64,000 bases of DNA. Origin: Bradyrhizobium huanghuaihaiense. Lineage in GTDB: Bacteria > Pseudomonadota > Alphaproteobacteria > Rhizobiales > Xanthobacteraceae. The position numbers were made by a program, and so were the translations under genes. Under the pieces are notes generated by a model. It was not told the origin of the DNA. It did not search any database and worked only from the letters and a program-made list of their open reading frames with translations. Positions within the stretch are counted from its first letter, which is position 1. Every line of letters starts with the position of its first letter. Positions 43,167 through 51,501 of the stretch are shown one piece after another. Where the stretch lies: NCBI RefSeq assembly GCF_007830635.1, contig NZ_VLLA01000003.1:372001-436000 (forward strand), given 5' to 3'.

Positions 43167-43388
43167 TCAGGCCGCCCTCCGTCCCGGGTTGCGGCGCTTG
43201 ACGCGATTGTTCAGCCAATCCCTGGCACCGGCCAGTGGGATAAAGATCTTCCCCCCGAATTCGAGGAACGGCAGGCCGTCCGGCATGTTCCGGTATCGAA
43301 GCGAGGTGCGGAGCGAAATGCCGTTGTCGGCAGCAAAGCGGCTTTCTTCAGCGAAGCCATCAAGGATGCTAGCAGTAGGCTCAGTCAC
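43167..43388 (-). CDS. AlpA/Xis-like helix-turn-helix protein
   Basis: Predicted 73-aa DNA-binding protein. ESRFAADNGISLRTSLRYRNMPDGLPFLEFGGKIFIPLAGARDWL follows the winged MerR/excisionase-like layout (short HTH, then a wing with GLPFLE...KIFIP). Such proteins control excision or activate the integrase of islands. It is the first gene of the replication-module operon, 3 nt before the next gene, and its promoter region carries AGTGGG repeats. Confidence 0.7.
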   Translation of the reverse strand: MTEPTASILDGFAEESRFAADNGISLRTSLRYRNMPDGLPFLEFGGKIFIPLAGARDWLNNRVKRRNPGRRAA

Positions 43389-43470
43389 GGTGCCATCTCC
43401 TGTTTAGCTGGCGACTGCCAGCGACAGGTGGAGACTTACTCAGCCACAGAGCCTCGGAAAATTAGTGGGG

Positions 43471-43507
43471 ATGTTCTGTTGTCTAGTGGGCGAATGCTCC
43501 CCACTAG
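43471..43507. promoter_or_regulatory. AGTGGG repeats around a putative promoter of the Xis-like operon
   Basis: TTAGTGGGG (43472-43480), CTAGTGGG (43483-43490) and its inverted copy CCCACTAG (43500-43507). On the minus strand TAGACA and TAATTT with a 15-bp spacer are a possible promoter within this block. Candidate binding sites of an element repressor. Confidence 0.4.
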
Positions 43508-44347
43508 TCAGACTTGGGGAATGGCGGCCTTGTAGGATTGCGCCGCGGCGAGCAGCTTCCCGGAAAGTGGCGCCGGATCCCTCAGCGAGCTATTCACCCT
43601 GGCATCCTCTGGGATTCGCCAAACTTCGTGCGGATCCAGCAGCTTTTCCGCCGATCGAGGAGCTGAGTAAGACACGCCGAAATCTAGGTATGCCTGAGCC
43701 TCTCCGAGAAAGCACATGACGTCATCCAGTGGGCCGCCCTCAATGTTGCCCGCTGTTTCGTTAGCCAGCGACCTCGTTACGGCATCGAACAGAGCAGCGC
43801 AGAAGTGAGCGACAGGCCGATATCCTGTCCAGGCCTTGAGTAAATCCTTCCTGTTTCGCAGCACTAACGGAAAACCAGTTTTCTCGACGATGTGGACCGC
43901 CTTATTGACGCTCGCGCCTCCGGCTAGCTCATGGTTTTGGTGCATGCGTCTAATCAGCGCAAGGATTAGGCCAGCGCTAAACCAGCCTTTCTCGCACTTC
44001 CTGATGACGGCCTCGATGCTTGCCAGCCCAGATGCTTGCGCGACGGCGCGATAACTTCCCGCCTCATCAAACCGCCTACGTGTAACGTCGAGGGCATTCG
44101 ACCATTCTTCGTGATTATAGATTGCATCTATTGTCTCCGCCCAGTCGGCGGCTGCCGCAGGATCGGGCAAGGCTTCGGCCGATGATTGCAGCTCGCCGAG
44201 ATTGGCAGCCATGACCGAGGCGATGAATTGGTGTCGCGCCACTTCGTCAGATCGATTCGGCCACGCCATGACGGAAACCAATTCGACCTTAGTTTGGTAA
44301 CATCCCATGACGGTTAGATGATCGCCACATCCAAGGATTGGCATCAA
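43508..44347 (-). CDS. Element protein of unknown function next to integrase
   Basis: Predicted 279-aa soluble, mostly helical protein. Start at 44347 overlaps the integrase stop (ATGA); later in-frame ATGs exist. Segments such as AIYNHEEWSNALDVTRRRFDEAG and AVIRKCEKGWFSAGLILALIRR show no known domain. The position beside the integrase and before the Xis-like operon might indicate a regulatory role. No family recognised. Confidence 0.6.
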   Translation of the reverse strand: MMPILGCGDHLTVMGCYQTKVELVSVMAWPNRSDEVARHQFIASVMAANLGELQSSAEALPDPAAAADWAETIDAIYNHEEWSNALDVTRRRFDEAGSYRAVAQASGLASIEAVIRKCEKGWFSAGLILALIRRMHQNHELAGGASVNKAVHIVEKTGFPLVLRNRKDLLKAWTGYRPVAHFCAALFDAVTRSLANETAGNIEGGPLDDVMCFLGEAQAYLDFGVSYSAPRSAEKLLDPHEVWRIPEDARVNSSLRDPAPLSGKLLAAAQSYKAAIPQV

Positions 44348-45498
44348 CGCACCTTCCCACCGACGACTTCGCCGACGCGCTCCGCAGCCGCGCGCTGCGC
44401 CTCATCGAATATGTGTGAATAGCGGGCCGTCGTGCTGGGCTGCGTGTGCCCTAGCAGAGCGCCGATCAGAGGCAGACTCGCTCCACCGGTTGCGAGGATT
44501 GACGCAAAGGAATGACGCAGGTCGTGAAGGCGCAGGCTCTCAATCTTCGCGGCTTTGCAGAGGGCTGCCCAGCTATCCTTCACATCCTTCCTGTGGCCGC
44601 CGTCACGCGATGGGAATAGGTGTTCGGCTCTACCAGCCACCTTTTTCAGTTCCTTCAGCAATTCCATTGCTGGTGCTGAGAGCGGTACGACGTGGTCGGT
44701 CTTTTGCTTGGTGGTCGCGCCGGGCTTGATCCACTCGGAACGTGTGAAGTCAAACTGATCCCATCTTGCCGCTAGAACCTCTCCACGGCGCGCCCCGGTC
44801 AACAAAAGCAGGCGTATGATATTAGCGCTCTGCTCGTCCGGCAGACCGTCCAAGGCGGTCAACAGCCGTTCAAGTTCTGCCTGGGTAAGGTAGCGCTTCC
44901 GCTTGTGTTCCGGATTGCGCTCCACGCCACGGCAAGGGTTGTCGGTCCGCCAGCGCCAGAGAATGGCGAGGCTGAACATCTTGGAGACCAGCGCCAGTAC
45001 TCGGTTCGCATGATACGGAGCTCGCTCACTGATGGTCCGGTGCAGTTCGTCGACGTCAGCATAGGTGACCGCAGCAACCTTGAGCTTCTTCATGGCCGGC
45101 AAAATGTCGGCCGCGATCTGCTGCTTGTAGCTCGCCTGCGTGGAGGGTCGTTTTCGAGACAGGTATTCCTTCTCGAAACGGGTGCACAGATCAGCCATCG
45201 TGGGCGCTGAGCGATCCGTTTGCTGTTGCCCTACTGGATCCGCCCCCCGGTCGATCTCTCGCTTCAGGCGCTTCGCCTCGTCACGGGCGGCGCCTGCAGT
45301 CCAGTCCGGGAACGACCCGATGGTCCAGCGCCGCTCAAGCCCGTCGATCTTCCGGCGATAGTTTAGGATGAAGGCCTTTGCTCCGGCCTTGGTGACCCGC
45401 ACGCCGAAGCCTTTCACCTCACCATCATAGGTGATCCGATTCCCGCTCGGCGGCGCAGGAAGGTTTCGTACATCGCGATCTGTGATTTTGTCGGCCAT
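44344..45498 (-). CDS. Tyrosine recombinase integrase (DUF4102/P4-like)
   Basis: Predicted 384-aa integrase starting MADKITDRDV at 45498. The N-terminal DUF4102-type arm-binding domain (residues 1-90), SAM-like core-binding domain (100-195) and catalytic domain are complete. Catalytic residues are R237 (GARRGE), H325 and R328 (HDLRH), H351 (GHTQ) and Y360 (ARYSH). It would recombine the 61-bp tRNA-Leu sites. The gene reads inward from the attR end, not from the tRNA end. Two copies of GTGTCCGCA upstream may be its arm sites. Confidence 0.93.
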   Translation of the reverse strand: MADKITDRDVRNLPAPPSGNRITYDGEVKGFGVRVTKAGAKAFILNYRRKIDGLERRWTIGSFPDWTAGAARDEAKRLKREIDRGADPVGQQQTDRSAPTMADLCTRFEKEYLSRKRPSTQASYKQQIAADILPAMKKLKVAAVTYADVDELHRTISERAPYHANRVLALVSKMFSLAILWRWRTDNPCRGVERNPEHKRKRYLTQAELERLLTALDGLPDEQSANIIRLLLLTGARRGEVLAARWDQFDFTRSEWIKPGATTKQKTDHVVPLSAPAMELLKELKKVAGRAEHLFPSRDGGHRKDVKDSWAALCKAAKIESLRLHDLRHSFASILATGGASLPLIGALLGHTQPSTTARYSHIFDEAQRAAAERVGEVVGGKVR

Positions 45499-45507
45499 CG
45501 GAGGTGT

Positions 45508-45528
45508 CGTGTCCGCACTGTGTCCGCA
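45508..45528 (+). repeat. Right copy of 21-bp end repeat (candidate integrase arm site)
   Basis: Identical to 31487-31507, containing GTGTCCGCA twice. Related TGTCCG units follow at about 45557 (GTGTCCGAC) and 45585 (TTGTCCGTT), between the integrase start and attR. Confidence 0.65.
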
Positions 45529-45666
45529 GTCGTTGCGGTCACCCCTGTCGCAGCGTGTCCGACTATGGCGCTTCACGTCAACGGTTGTCCGTTGTTTTCC
45601 AACAGGTTTTTGGCTCAGTCGCCAAATCCTGAGTCAGTCCAATGGGTTGGAAAATAGCGCTAGAAC

Positions 45667-45727
45667 GGACTTAAAATCCCTCGGTGCGCAAGCGCTGTGC
45701 CGGTTCGACCCCGGCTGCCCGCACCAT
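45667..45727 (+). repeat. attR: displaced 3' part of tRNA-Leu
   Basis: 61 bp identical to 31368-31428. It lacks the 5' half of the tRNA, so it is not a functional tRNA gene. It marks the right end of the integrated element. Confidence 0.92.
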
Positions 45728-45762
45728 CCGGCTGTTTGGCCGCGAGGCTCGCGCCGCGGCTC

Positions 45763-46128
45763 CTAGCCGCCTTTGGCTTTCCGGCCGCGTGAAGTTGGTT
45801 TTCGCGGCAGACTTCGACCGTACTCTTTCCACCAAGCCGTGAGCGCTTCCATCGCGGGCCCAAGTCCACGGGCTTTTTCAGTAATCTTGTACTCAACCCG
45901 GAGCGGTACTTCTGCGAACACGGTGCGCGATATCAGACCGTCTGCTTCGAGTTCGCGGAGTTGCGCCGTTAGCATGTGCTGGGTGATGCCGGGGATTGCT
46001 TTGCGCAGCTCCCCGAAGCGATAGACCCGCTGATTGAGCAGCCACATGATCTCCAGCTTCCACTTGCCTGAGAGCAGCGCGAACGCGCGCCGCATTTCCT
46101 CGTGCATGTTGACCTCTTTGCCGGCCAT
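45763..46128 (-). CDS. HxlR family transcriptional regulator
   Basis: Predicted 121-aa winged-helix regulator. The start at 46128 (MAGKEVNM) has GGAAGAG upstream; 46143 is the alternative. The HxlR pattern is clear: LLSGKWKLEIMWLL, FGELRKAIPGITQHMLTAQLRELEADGLI and RVEYKITEKARGL. It diverges from the DoxX and NmrA-type genes and likely represses them, a standard arrangement. ACTT and AAGT elements in the spacer could be its operator. Confidence 0.88.
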   Translation of the reverse strand: MAGKEVNMHEEMRRAFALLSGKWKLEIMWLLNQRVYRFGELRKAIPGITQHMLTAQLRELEADGLISRTVFAEVPLRVEYKITEKARGLGPAMEALTAWWKEYGRSLPRKPTSRGRKAKGG

Positions 46129-46286
46129 AGTCTGCTCTTCCATACTTACTGCAAGTTATTCATCCTACTTGCGAATATCAGTCCTATTCTACATCTTCCC
46201 TGCAGACAGCGTGCAAGTGCAAGCGCGCATCCACACAAGCAAGATGAAAGAGAGATTGCTGCTCCAACGGCGATCAACGACAACTC

Positions 46287-46697
46287 ATGACTCCAATCTA
46301 CATCTACTGGATCAGCACGGCGCTTTTGTCCCTGCTCTATCTGACCTCCGCCTTCATGTACCTCACCAAGGGAGATTGGGTACGCAAGGCCCTCGGCGAG
46401 CTTGGCTATCCGTCCCACCTCGTTCCCTTGTTGATCACCGCGAAGATTTTGGGCACGGCCGCAATCCTGTTGCGCTTCAACGTGGCGCTTAGCGACCTCG
46501 CCTATGCAGGGATGTTCTACCACCTGCTGCTGGCGTTCCTGGCGCACATCGCTGACCGGAAGCCCAGCGCCGCCATGCCAGCCGTGGTGGGTCTCATCCT
46601 AATGGCCACGTCCTTCGTCACGCAGAACGCCGCTCGCCAAGTTCCGTCGCCTTATCTCCAGGAAGCGGCGAACATGGTCGCACGAGGTGCAGCATGA
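46287..46697 (+). CDS. DoxX family membrane protein
   Basis: Predicted 136-aa inner-membrane protein with four helices (about residues 5-25, 45-65, 68-88 and 96-113). The pattern YLTKGDWVRKALGELGYPSHLVPLLITAKILG is typical of the DoxX-like family. It overlaps the next gene by 4 nt (ATGA) and is divergent from HxlR. Family members are linked to redox or electrophile stress; the specific role is unknown. Confidence 0.85.
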   Translation: MTPIYIYWISTALLSLLYLTSAFMYLTKGDWVRKALGELGYPSHLVPLLITAKILGTAAILLRFNVALSDLAYAGMFYHLLLAFLAHIADRKPSAAMPAVVGLILMATSFVTQNAARQVPSPYLQEAANMVARGAA

Positions 46698-47329
46698 AAG
46701 TCACCCTGTTTGGTGCCACCGGAACGACAGGCAAATACTTGATCGACGAGGCTTTGAAGCGCGGAATCGACGTCACGGTCTTTGCGCGGTCAAGCAGCTC
46801 TTTTGAGAACGCCAAGGTCAAGATCGTTCGGGGTGAGCTGACCGACAATGCTCTTTTGCGGGAAGCCGTCAGCGGATCAGATGCCGTCGTATCAGCGCTT
46901 GGGCCGACGAAACTGCGCCATCCGAAAGACTTGCCGATCACTCGGGCCACGGAAGCGATTATTTCAGCGATGAAGCAGGTGCATGTGCAACGCCTCATTG
47001 CCATCTCAACCGGCATGGCTGTCGATCCCGGAGATCGATTTGACTGGAAGATCAGGCTTCCCGCGACGCTCATCAAGTACTTGATGCGCAGCTGCTATAA
47101 CGACATCCTTGCGCTCGCAAAGGTCATACGAGCATCAGGGTTGGATTGGACGATGGTCCGTGTGGCTTTCTTGCGGAATGATCCCGCGATTGGCCATCTC
47201 AACGTAGGCCTGTATGGCGTTTCCAGACATTCGCTGGCCGTCAACCGCGAAGACCTTGCCAGATTCATGTTCGATCAGATCACCGAGCGCCGTTATATCC
47301 ATCAAGCGCCGGGGATCAGTACGAAATAG
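46694..47329 (+). CDS. NAD(P)-binding oxidoreductase (NmrA/SDR-a type)
   Basis: Predicted 211-aa Rossmann-fold protein. The nucleotide-binding motif FGATGTTGKYLIDEAL lies at residues 5-20. IVRGELTDNALLREAVSGSDAVVSALG and the later DWTMVRVAFLRND fit atypical SDRs that act as NADPH quinone reductases or regulators. It is coupled to doxX and under presumed HxlR control. The substrate is unknown. Confidence 0.87.
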   Translation: MKVTLFGATGTTGKYLIDEALKRGIDVTVFARSSSSFENAKVKIVRGELTDNALLREAVSGSDAVVSALGPTKLRHPKDLPITRATEAIISAMKQVHVQRLIAISTGMAVDPGDRFDWKIRLPATLIKYLMRSCYNDILALAKVIRASGLDWTMVRVAFLRNDPAIGHLNVGLYGVSRHSLAVNREDLARFMFDQITERRYIHQAPGISTK

Positions 47330-47404
47330 GTCGCCGACGGGACCAGCGATGGCGGATGCGGCGCCTGCAATCGCATCGCTTCCGTCGCGGTAGTCCCCGC
47401 ATGC

Positions 47405-48361
47405 TCAGACGGCGACATTCCGCTCGACCCGTAGCTCCCTGAAAACCTTCGTGACGGGCAGGTGAAACGGCAAATCCGTGTTGGTGTGGTGCCAGCGGAA
47501 CGGGCACGTCTTCTCGATCGAGATTCCCGGCGTCGAGTTGAGCGCGCCGAAGCCATCGATCGTGCCCATCACGTCGATGATCTTTCTGTATCGGGGCGGC
47601 ATCGCGACTGCCGCGGACACCGTGATGATCCAGAACTTGTCGGCGGGAATGGCCTGTTCGACCGCCGGTGTTTCCTTCAGCTCGTACAGCGCTTCCGAGA
47701 TCACGAGGTTGCCCTTGGAGTGGCCGGTCACCAGCGAGAAGCTGAAGCGGCCATCGCTCAGCAAGGCCATGACCGTCCTTGTATCCAGGCTGATGCGGCC
47801 GAGTTCGATCGGTGACGTCGGCGGGCTCAGGGTCTCCGGACGGTTGAGCGCCCGGCTCATGTCGTCGAGCTCCTCGAACTGATGGCGCAGGCGATTGAGG
47901 GTGCCGAACCAGAACCAGCCGCCGAGCGCCTCGGTCATGAGGTCGGCAAGCCCATAGCCCGACACCACGGCCGCGACCGCGACGCCAAACGCGTCGGCGA
48001 CATTCCGCGCGAAGGCCGCCGCCCCCAGCGCCGAACTGCCGACACCCGCCACCGCCAGGATGCGGACATCGGCGCCGCCGGAATCGGCGAAGTCTTCCAC
48101 GGTGTTGCAGAGCTTGAGCGTTCCGGCGCCGGATGGCGGGACGATCAGGATGGCGCCCTCGCGCGCCAGCCAAGGGGCCGTCTCGCGCGCCTCCTCATGG
48201 GTCACCTTGCCGATGTCGTAGAAGATTCCGTCGAGGACCGCGTTCCTGCGGCGAAATGACTCCAGGGCGGCCTCGCGCAACGGCGTCCGGGATTCGAATA
48301 TCTCCTCAAAACTGTTGCGGCCAAGCTGGGCCGTCGCGAGCGAACGTTGCGTAGAGAGCAT
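47405..48361 (-). CDS. Protein with GHSKG serine-nucleophile elbow, unknown function
   Basis: Predicted 318-aa protein. The segment FSFSLVTGHSKGNLVISEALYEL is like the nucleophile elbow of lipases (GxSxG). Before it, VRILAVAGVGSSALGAAAFARNVADAFGVAVAAVVSGYGLADLMTEAL suggests a membrane-associated or buried hydrophobic part. Possible acid and His follow, but are not assignable. An alpha/beta-hydrolase fold is plausible. It converges on the NmrA-type gene. Confidence 0.65.
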   Translation of the reverse strand: MLSTQRSLATAQLGRNSFEEIFESRTPLREAALESFRRRNAVLDGIFYDIGKVTHEEARETAPWLAREGAILIVPPSGAGTLKLCNTVEDFADSGGADVRILAVAGVGSSALGAAAFARNVADAFGVAVAAVVSGYGLADLMTEALGGWFWFGTLNRLRHQFEELDDMSRALNRPETLSPPTSPIELGRISLDTRTVMALLSDGRFSFSLVTGHSKGNLVISEALYELKETPAVEQAIPADKFWIITVSAAVAMPPRYRKIIDVMGTIDGFGALNSTPGISIEKTCPFRWHHTNTDLPFHLPVTKVFRELRVERNVAV

Positions 48362-48673
48362 CACGGTTCTCCGCAGGCAGTCGAGCGAAGGTTACCGTAG
48401 CAAGAACCTTGCCACCTTGGGTGGTATCACTGCGCCGTTCAGACGAACCCAGGCTCGCCACTGGATCCCGAAGCAGGACCGCGGCCACGCCCGTCGCGCA
48501 AACCATTCGTTTACCAACTCGCCCGTCGCCTTGCGGAACCCGCCCGCGACAACTGGCCTTTACTCGACCTTAGACCGTCTTCCCCTAAATCGAACGATGT
48601 CTGCCGCCATCGCCGCAGACGTCACGGAAAACGCTAAGGCCCGCCGCGGCCGGCTTCGATGGTGAGAGCTCTC
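48362..48673. other. Intergenic region between divergent genes
   Basis: About 310 bp upstream of the hydrolase-like gene (minus) and the membrane protein gene (plus). No supported ORF or named motif was found. Confidence 0.4.
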
Positions 48674-50206
48674 ATGGACGCGCGCGAGAATTGGTCCCGG
48701 TCGGGGATTGGCGGAGCGCCGACGGCGCTCGGACGCCACTTGCACGGGCGTGAGATCTACCTCGTCCTGATCGCGTTCCTGTCGGTGTTCTACATTTCGA
48801 ACGGACCGGTGCAGCTCAGCCATTATGACCTCGGCTGGCACATCGCCGCGGGAGACCTGATCAGGGAGCGCGGCGAGATTCCATTTCAGGATCCATGGGC
48901 GTTCACGCTCGCAGACAAGCGCTGGTATAATCTGTCGTGGCTGTGGGACGTGATTGCCAGCGTGCTTTATCAGCACACGGGGCTTGCCGGGATCGTCCTG
49001 CTGGTCGTCGCCTGCGGCGCGGTCATCGTCGGATACCTCACCTCATGCGGCCTGCGCAGCGGCGCGTCGGTCCCGGCGGTCTGCGTCACTGTCTTCGCCG
49101 CATGCCTGCTCTACCCCTGCTACGAGGCGGCGCCCAACACCTATCTGGCGGCCTCGCCGAATATCGCGACCATGCTGTTCGCGGTGATCTTCTACGGGGA
49201 ATGCCTGCGGCGGCGCAGATGGTTGCTGCTGCCGGTGATGATGGTGCTGTGGGTCAATCTGCATGGCGGCTTCATGCTCGCCTTTCCGATCATCGGCGTC
49301 TTCGCCGGCGTCGCCTTGCTTCGGCGCGACTGGACGAGCTTCAGGAATTATTGCCTCGCGGGCATCGGATGCGTCGCTGCGATCTTCGTCAATCCGCTGG
49401 GCTGGCACATCTATGACGGCGTGATGGCGACGCTCGGCCATTTCATCCAGGCCAATATCGGCGAGTGGCGTCCCTACTTCCACAACATGGAGCTGCCCGG
49501 AAGCATTCCCGCCATCGCCTATGCCTTGACGTTCATTGCGCTCGAGCTGCGCTACCGCAACTCAAGACCCATTCCGCTGGAGCCGCGCCTGCTGGCATGG
49601 CTCTTTCTGTTCCTGGGCCTTTACCAATTCAGGTACATCGCGTTCTTCTTCATCTTCTCGGCGGTCCCGATGGCGCTTCACGTCGACCGCCTGCTGCCCG
49701 AGCGGCTGGCGAGGCTCGACATCCGCCGCGCGATGCTGGCGGCCGGGATCGTCGGTGTCTTCGTGCTGCCGCTCAGCTTCCTGCAGGTAAGACCGGCGCT
49801 GGCGCTGCCGGACATGCTCTCGGAGGAGGATGCCGGCTACCTGCTCGCGCATTCCACGCATTCGCGCGTGCTGAACCACTGGAATTCCGGCGGGCTCCTG
49901 ATCTTCCGCACCCACGGCGCGGTGCCCATGTTCGTGGACGGCCGGGCCGCGACCGCCTATCCGGACGAGCTGCTGCGCGACTATCTCAAGCTGGTGCGCT
50001 GGGACATCGACGAGGCCGCCTGGGACACGGTGATCCGGAAATACAAAATCGATGCGGTGCTCTGGGTCAGAGCCCATGAGCAGCTGAGGCAGTTCCTCGT
50101 CGGCCGGAGAGGCTGGAGAGAAGACTACACCGGCGCCTATATGAGCCTCTACACCGCGCCGCCAGCCTCATCGCCCGAGGGTGCGAACGCGGCGGCGTCG
50201 AGATAG
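48674..50206 (+). CDS. Large polytopic membrane protein, unknown function
   Basis: Predicted 510-aa inner-membrane protein with about ten hydrophobic helices. Start at 48674 (MDARENW) or 48659. A periplasmic loop near the N-terminus (LSHYDLGWHIAAGDLIRERGEIPFQDPW) resembles the acidic-residue loop of GT-C glycosyltransferases. A soluble C-terminal domain follows (SRVLNHWNSGGLLIFRTHG, VPMFVDGRAATAYPDELLRDYL). It groups with GT87 and GT39 genes downstream, which suggests a polyprenyl-sugar transfer role; this is inference. Confidence 0.75.
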   Translation: MDARENWSRSGIGGAPTALGRHLHGREIYLVLIAFLSVFYISNGPVQLSHYDLGWHIAAGDLIRERGEIPFQDPWAFTLADKRWYNLSWLWDVIASVLYQHTGLAGIVLLVVACGAVIVGYLTSCGLRSGASVPAVCVTVFAACLLYPCYEAAPNTYLAASPNIATMLFAVIFYGECLRRRRWLLLPVMMVLWVNLHGGFMLAFPIIGVFAGVALLRRDWTSFRNYCLAGIGCVAAIFVNPLGWHIYDGVMATLGHFIQANIGEWRPYFHNMELPGSIPAIAYALTFIALELRYRNSRPIPLEPRLLAWLFLFLGLYQFRYIAFFFIFSAVPMALHVDRLLPERLARLDIRRAMLAAGIVGVFVLPLSFLQVRPALALPDMLSEEDAGYLLAHSTHSRVLNHWNSGGLLIFRTHGAVPMFVDGRAATAYPDELLRDYLKLVRWDIDEAAWDTVIRKYKIDAVLWVRAHEQLRQFLVGRRGWREDYTGAYMSLYTAPPASSPEGANAAASR

Positions 50207-50208
50207 GA

Positions 50209-51501
50209 TCACGCCCGCTGCTGTTGGTGCGCAAGCAGGATCCAGAAACAGATCAGCGCCAGCGTGAGCTGGCCGTAGCCGCCCATGAACGCGGTGACCG
50301 AGGCTGACGCCAGGATCGGAAGGGCGACCGCAACCGTCAGCGCAGCGACCATCATCACCGCAGGCAGGTCGACGACGAGAACGGCCGCGTAGAGCGCCAC
50401 CTGGAAGAAGGTGTACTCCTTCGGTCTGGGCGTGCAGAGATAGAGCGCGTACATCGCGAGCACGGTGATGCGCATCGCCGCGGCGGGATGATCGACCAGC
50501 CAGTCGTCGAGCGCCTGCAGCAGCGAGGCCTTGCCGGCGCGGCCCTGCCGCTTGACCATGCGCCACACCGAGACCGCGAACGGCGCGAGCACGAGCGTGA
50601 TCGCGATGAGCCCGTAGAGGCCGACGACGAACAGCTTGCTGCCGGCAAGTCCGATGTGGCCTGCAAGTGTCGAGGCAATCAGGAGCAGCGACGGATTGAC
50701 CTCGCTCGCGGGCGAATGCTGTCCGGGAATCTGGCCGGTGATCGCGCTGAGCCAGCTCCGCGACAGATCCGGGTAGAACGCCAGCGACGCCAGGATCGGC
50801 AGGGCAAACATGCCCGCCGCCACCGCGATCAGAAACAGCTTGCGACGTCTCGGCTGCGGCAGGAAATAGAGCGCGGCGAGGATCGGCAAGAACACCAGCT
50901 TGAAGGCAGTAACGAGGCCGAGCACGGTCGCACCGGCGAGCTGCGGCACGAGGCTCACCTCACCCTGCTCCCCGGACTGCACGGGGCGCAGCAACAATGC
51001 GAGCGAGGCCGCCGTCAGCAGGCCGCTGAGTATCTCGAAATTGCCGGTCGCAACGACCCAGTCGAAGCCGAGAAAACCACCGAGCACGAGCACAGCCCGC
51101 AGCACGGCGTCTTGCCAGCGCCCTTTGGCCGTGCCGAGGCCGGGCAGCAGCAGCGCGCAGATCACCGCAAGGACGAGATAGATCGGCTTGTAATGGGCGA
51201 CGAGAAAACCGCCGGTGCAGAGCGGCCGAAAGGCGTCGAGGGTGACCGGAAGATAGGGATAGGAAAGTTTCGTGTCCTTCAGGTTCTTGACGAAATAGGG
51301 ATCAAGCCCCTGGAGGTGAGCATCCACCGCAGCGCAATTGATCCGCACGTCCCAGCCAAAGGTATTTTCCGCGGCGAGGTCGACGGTAACGGACATGGCG
51401 ACCAGCGCCGCCGCGAGCAGGATCAACCAGGTCAGCCAGCGGCTCCCTGACCCGTTCGCGGCCAAGGATCCGGCATCTGCGGACGAGGCGAGGCTCGTCA
51501 T
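50209..51501 (-). CDS. GT87 (DUF2029) membrane glycosyltransferase-like protein, copy 1
   Basis: Predicted 430-aa protein with about ten membrane helices. It has the DUF2029-type start (GWDVRINCAAVDAHLQGLDPYFVKNLK, YPYLPVTLDAFRPLC). GT87 proteins transfer mannose or other sugars from polyprenyl-phosphate donors in the periplasm. It overlaps its upstream paralogue by 4 nt and matches it almost along the whole length. Donor and acceptor are unknown. Confidence 0.83.
   Translation of the reverse strand: MTSLASSADAGSLAANGSGSRWLTWLILLAAALVAMSVTVDLAAENTFGWDVRINCAAVDAHLQGLDPYFVKNLKDTKLSYPYLPVTLDAFRPLCTGGFLVAHYKPIYLVLAVICALLLPGLGTAKGRWQDAVLRAVLVLGGFLGFDWVVATGNFEILSGLLTAASLALLLRPVQSGEQGEVSLVPQLAGATVLGLVTAFKLVFLPILAALYFLPQPRRRKLFLIAVAAGMFALPILASLAFYPDLSRSWLSAITGQIPGQHSPASEVNPSLLLIASTLAGHIGLAGSKLFVVGLYGLIAITLVLAPFAVSVWRMVKRQGRAGKASLLQALDDWLVDHPAAAMRITVLAMYALYLCTPRPKEYTFFQVALYAAVLVVDLPAVMMVAALTVAVALPILASASVTAFMGGYGQLTLALICFWILLAHQQQRA

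Larger units (their letters stand above)
31368..45727. mobile_element. Integrated phage-satellite-like element in tRNA-Leu
   Basis: About 14.4 kb bounded by perfect 61-bp direct repeats of the tRNA-Leu 3' end, with a tyrosine integrase near the right end. Contents from right to left: integrase, unknown 279-aa protein, AlpA/Xis-like HTH, small proteins, TSCPD-like protein, RepA-like AAA ATPase, iteron-like cluster, unknown proteins, Nu1-like small terminase, tape-measure-like protein, tRNA-like gene, cargo genes and a ribbon-helix-helix regulator. No large terminase, portal, capsid or further tail genes are seen. This fits a PICI-like satellite; a decayed prophage is the alternative. Confidence 0.85.

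Noticed and set aside
45667..45727. Second tRNA-Leu gene
   Set aside because: Only the 3' part of the tRNA is present; the 5' acceptor strand and D arm are missing. It is the attR repeat.
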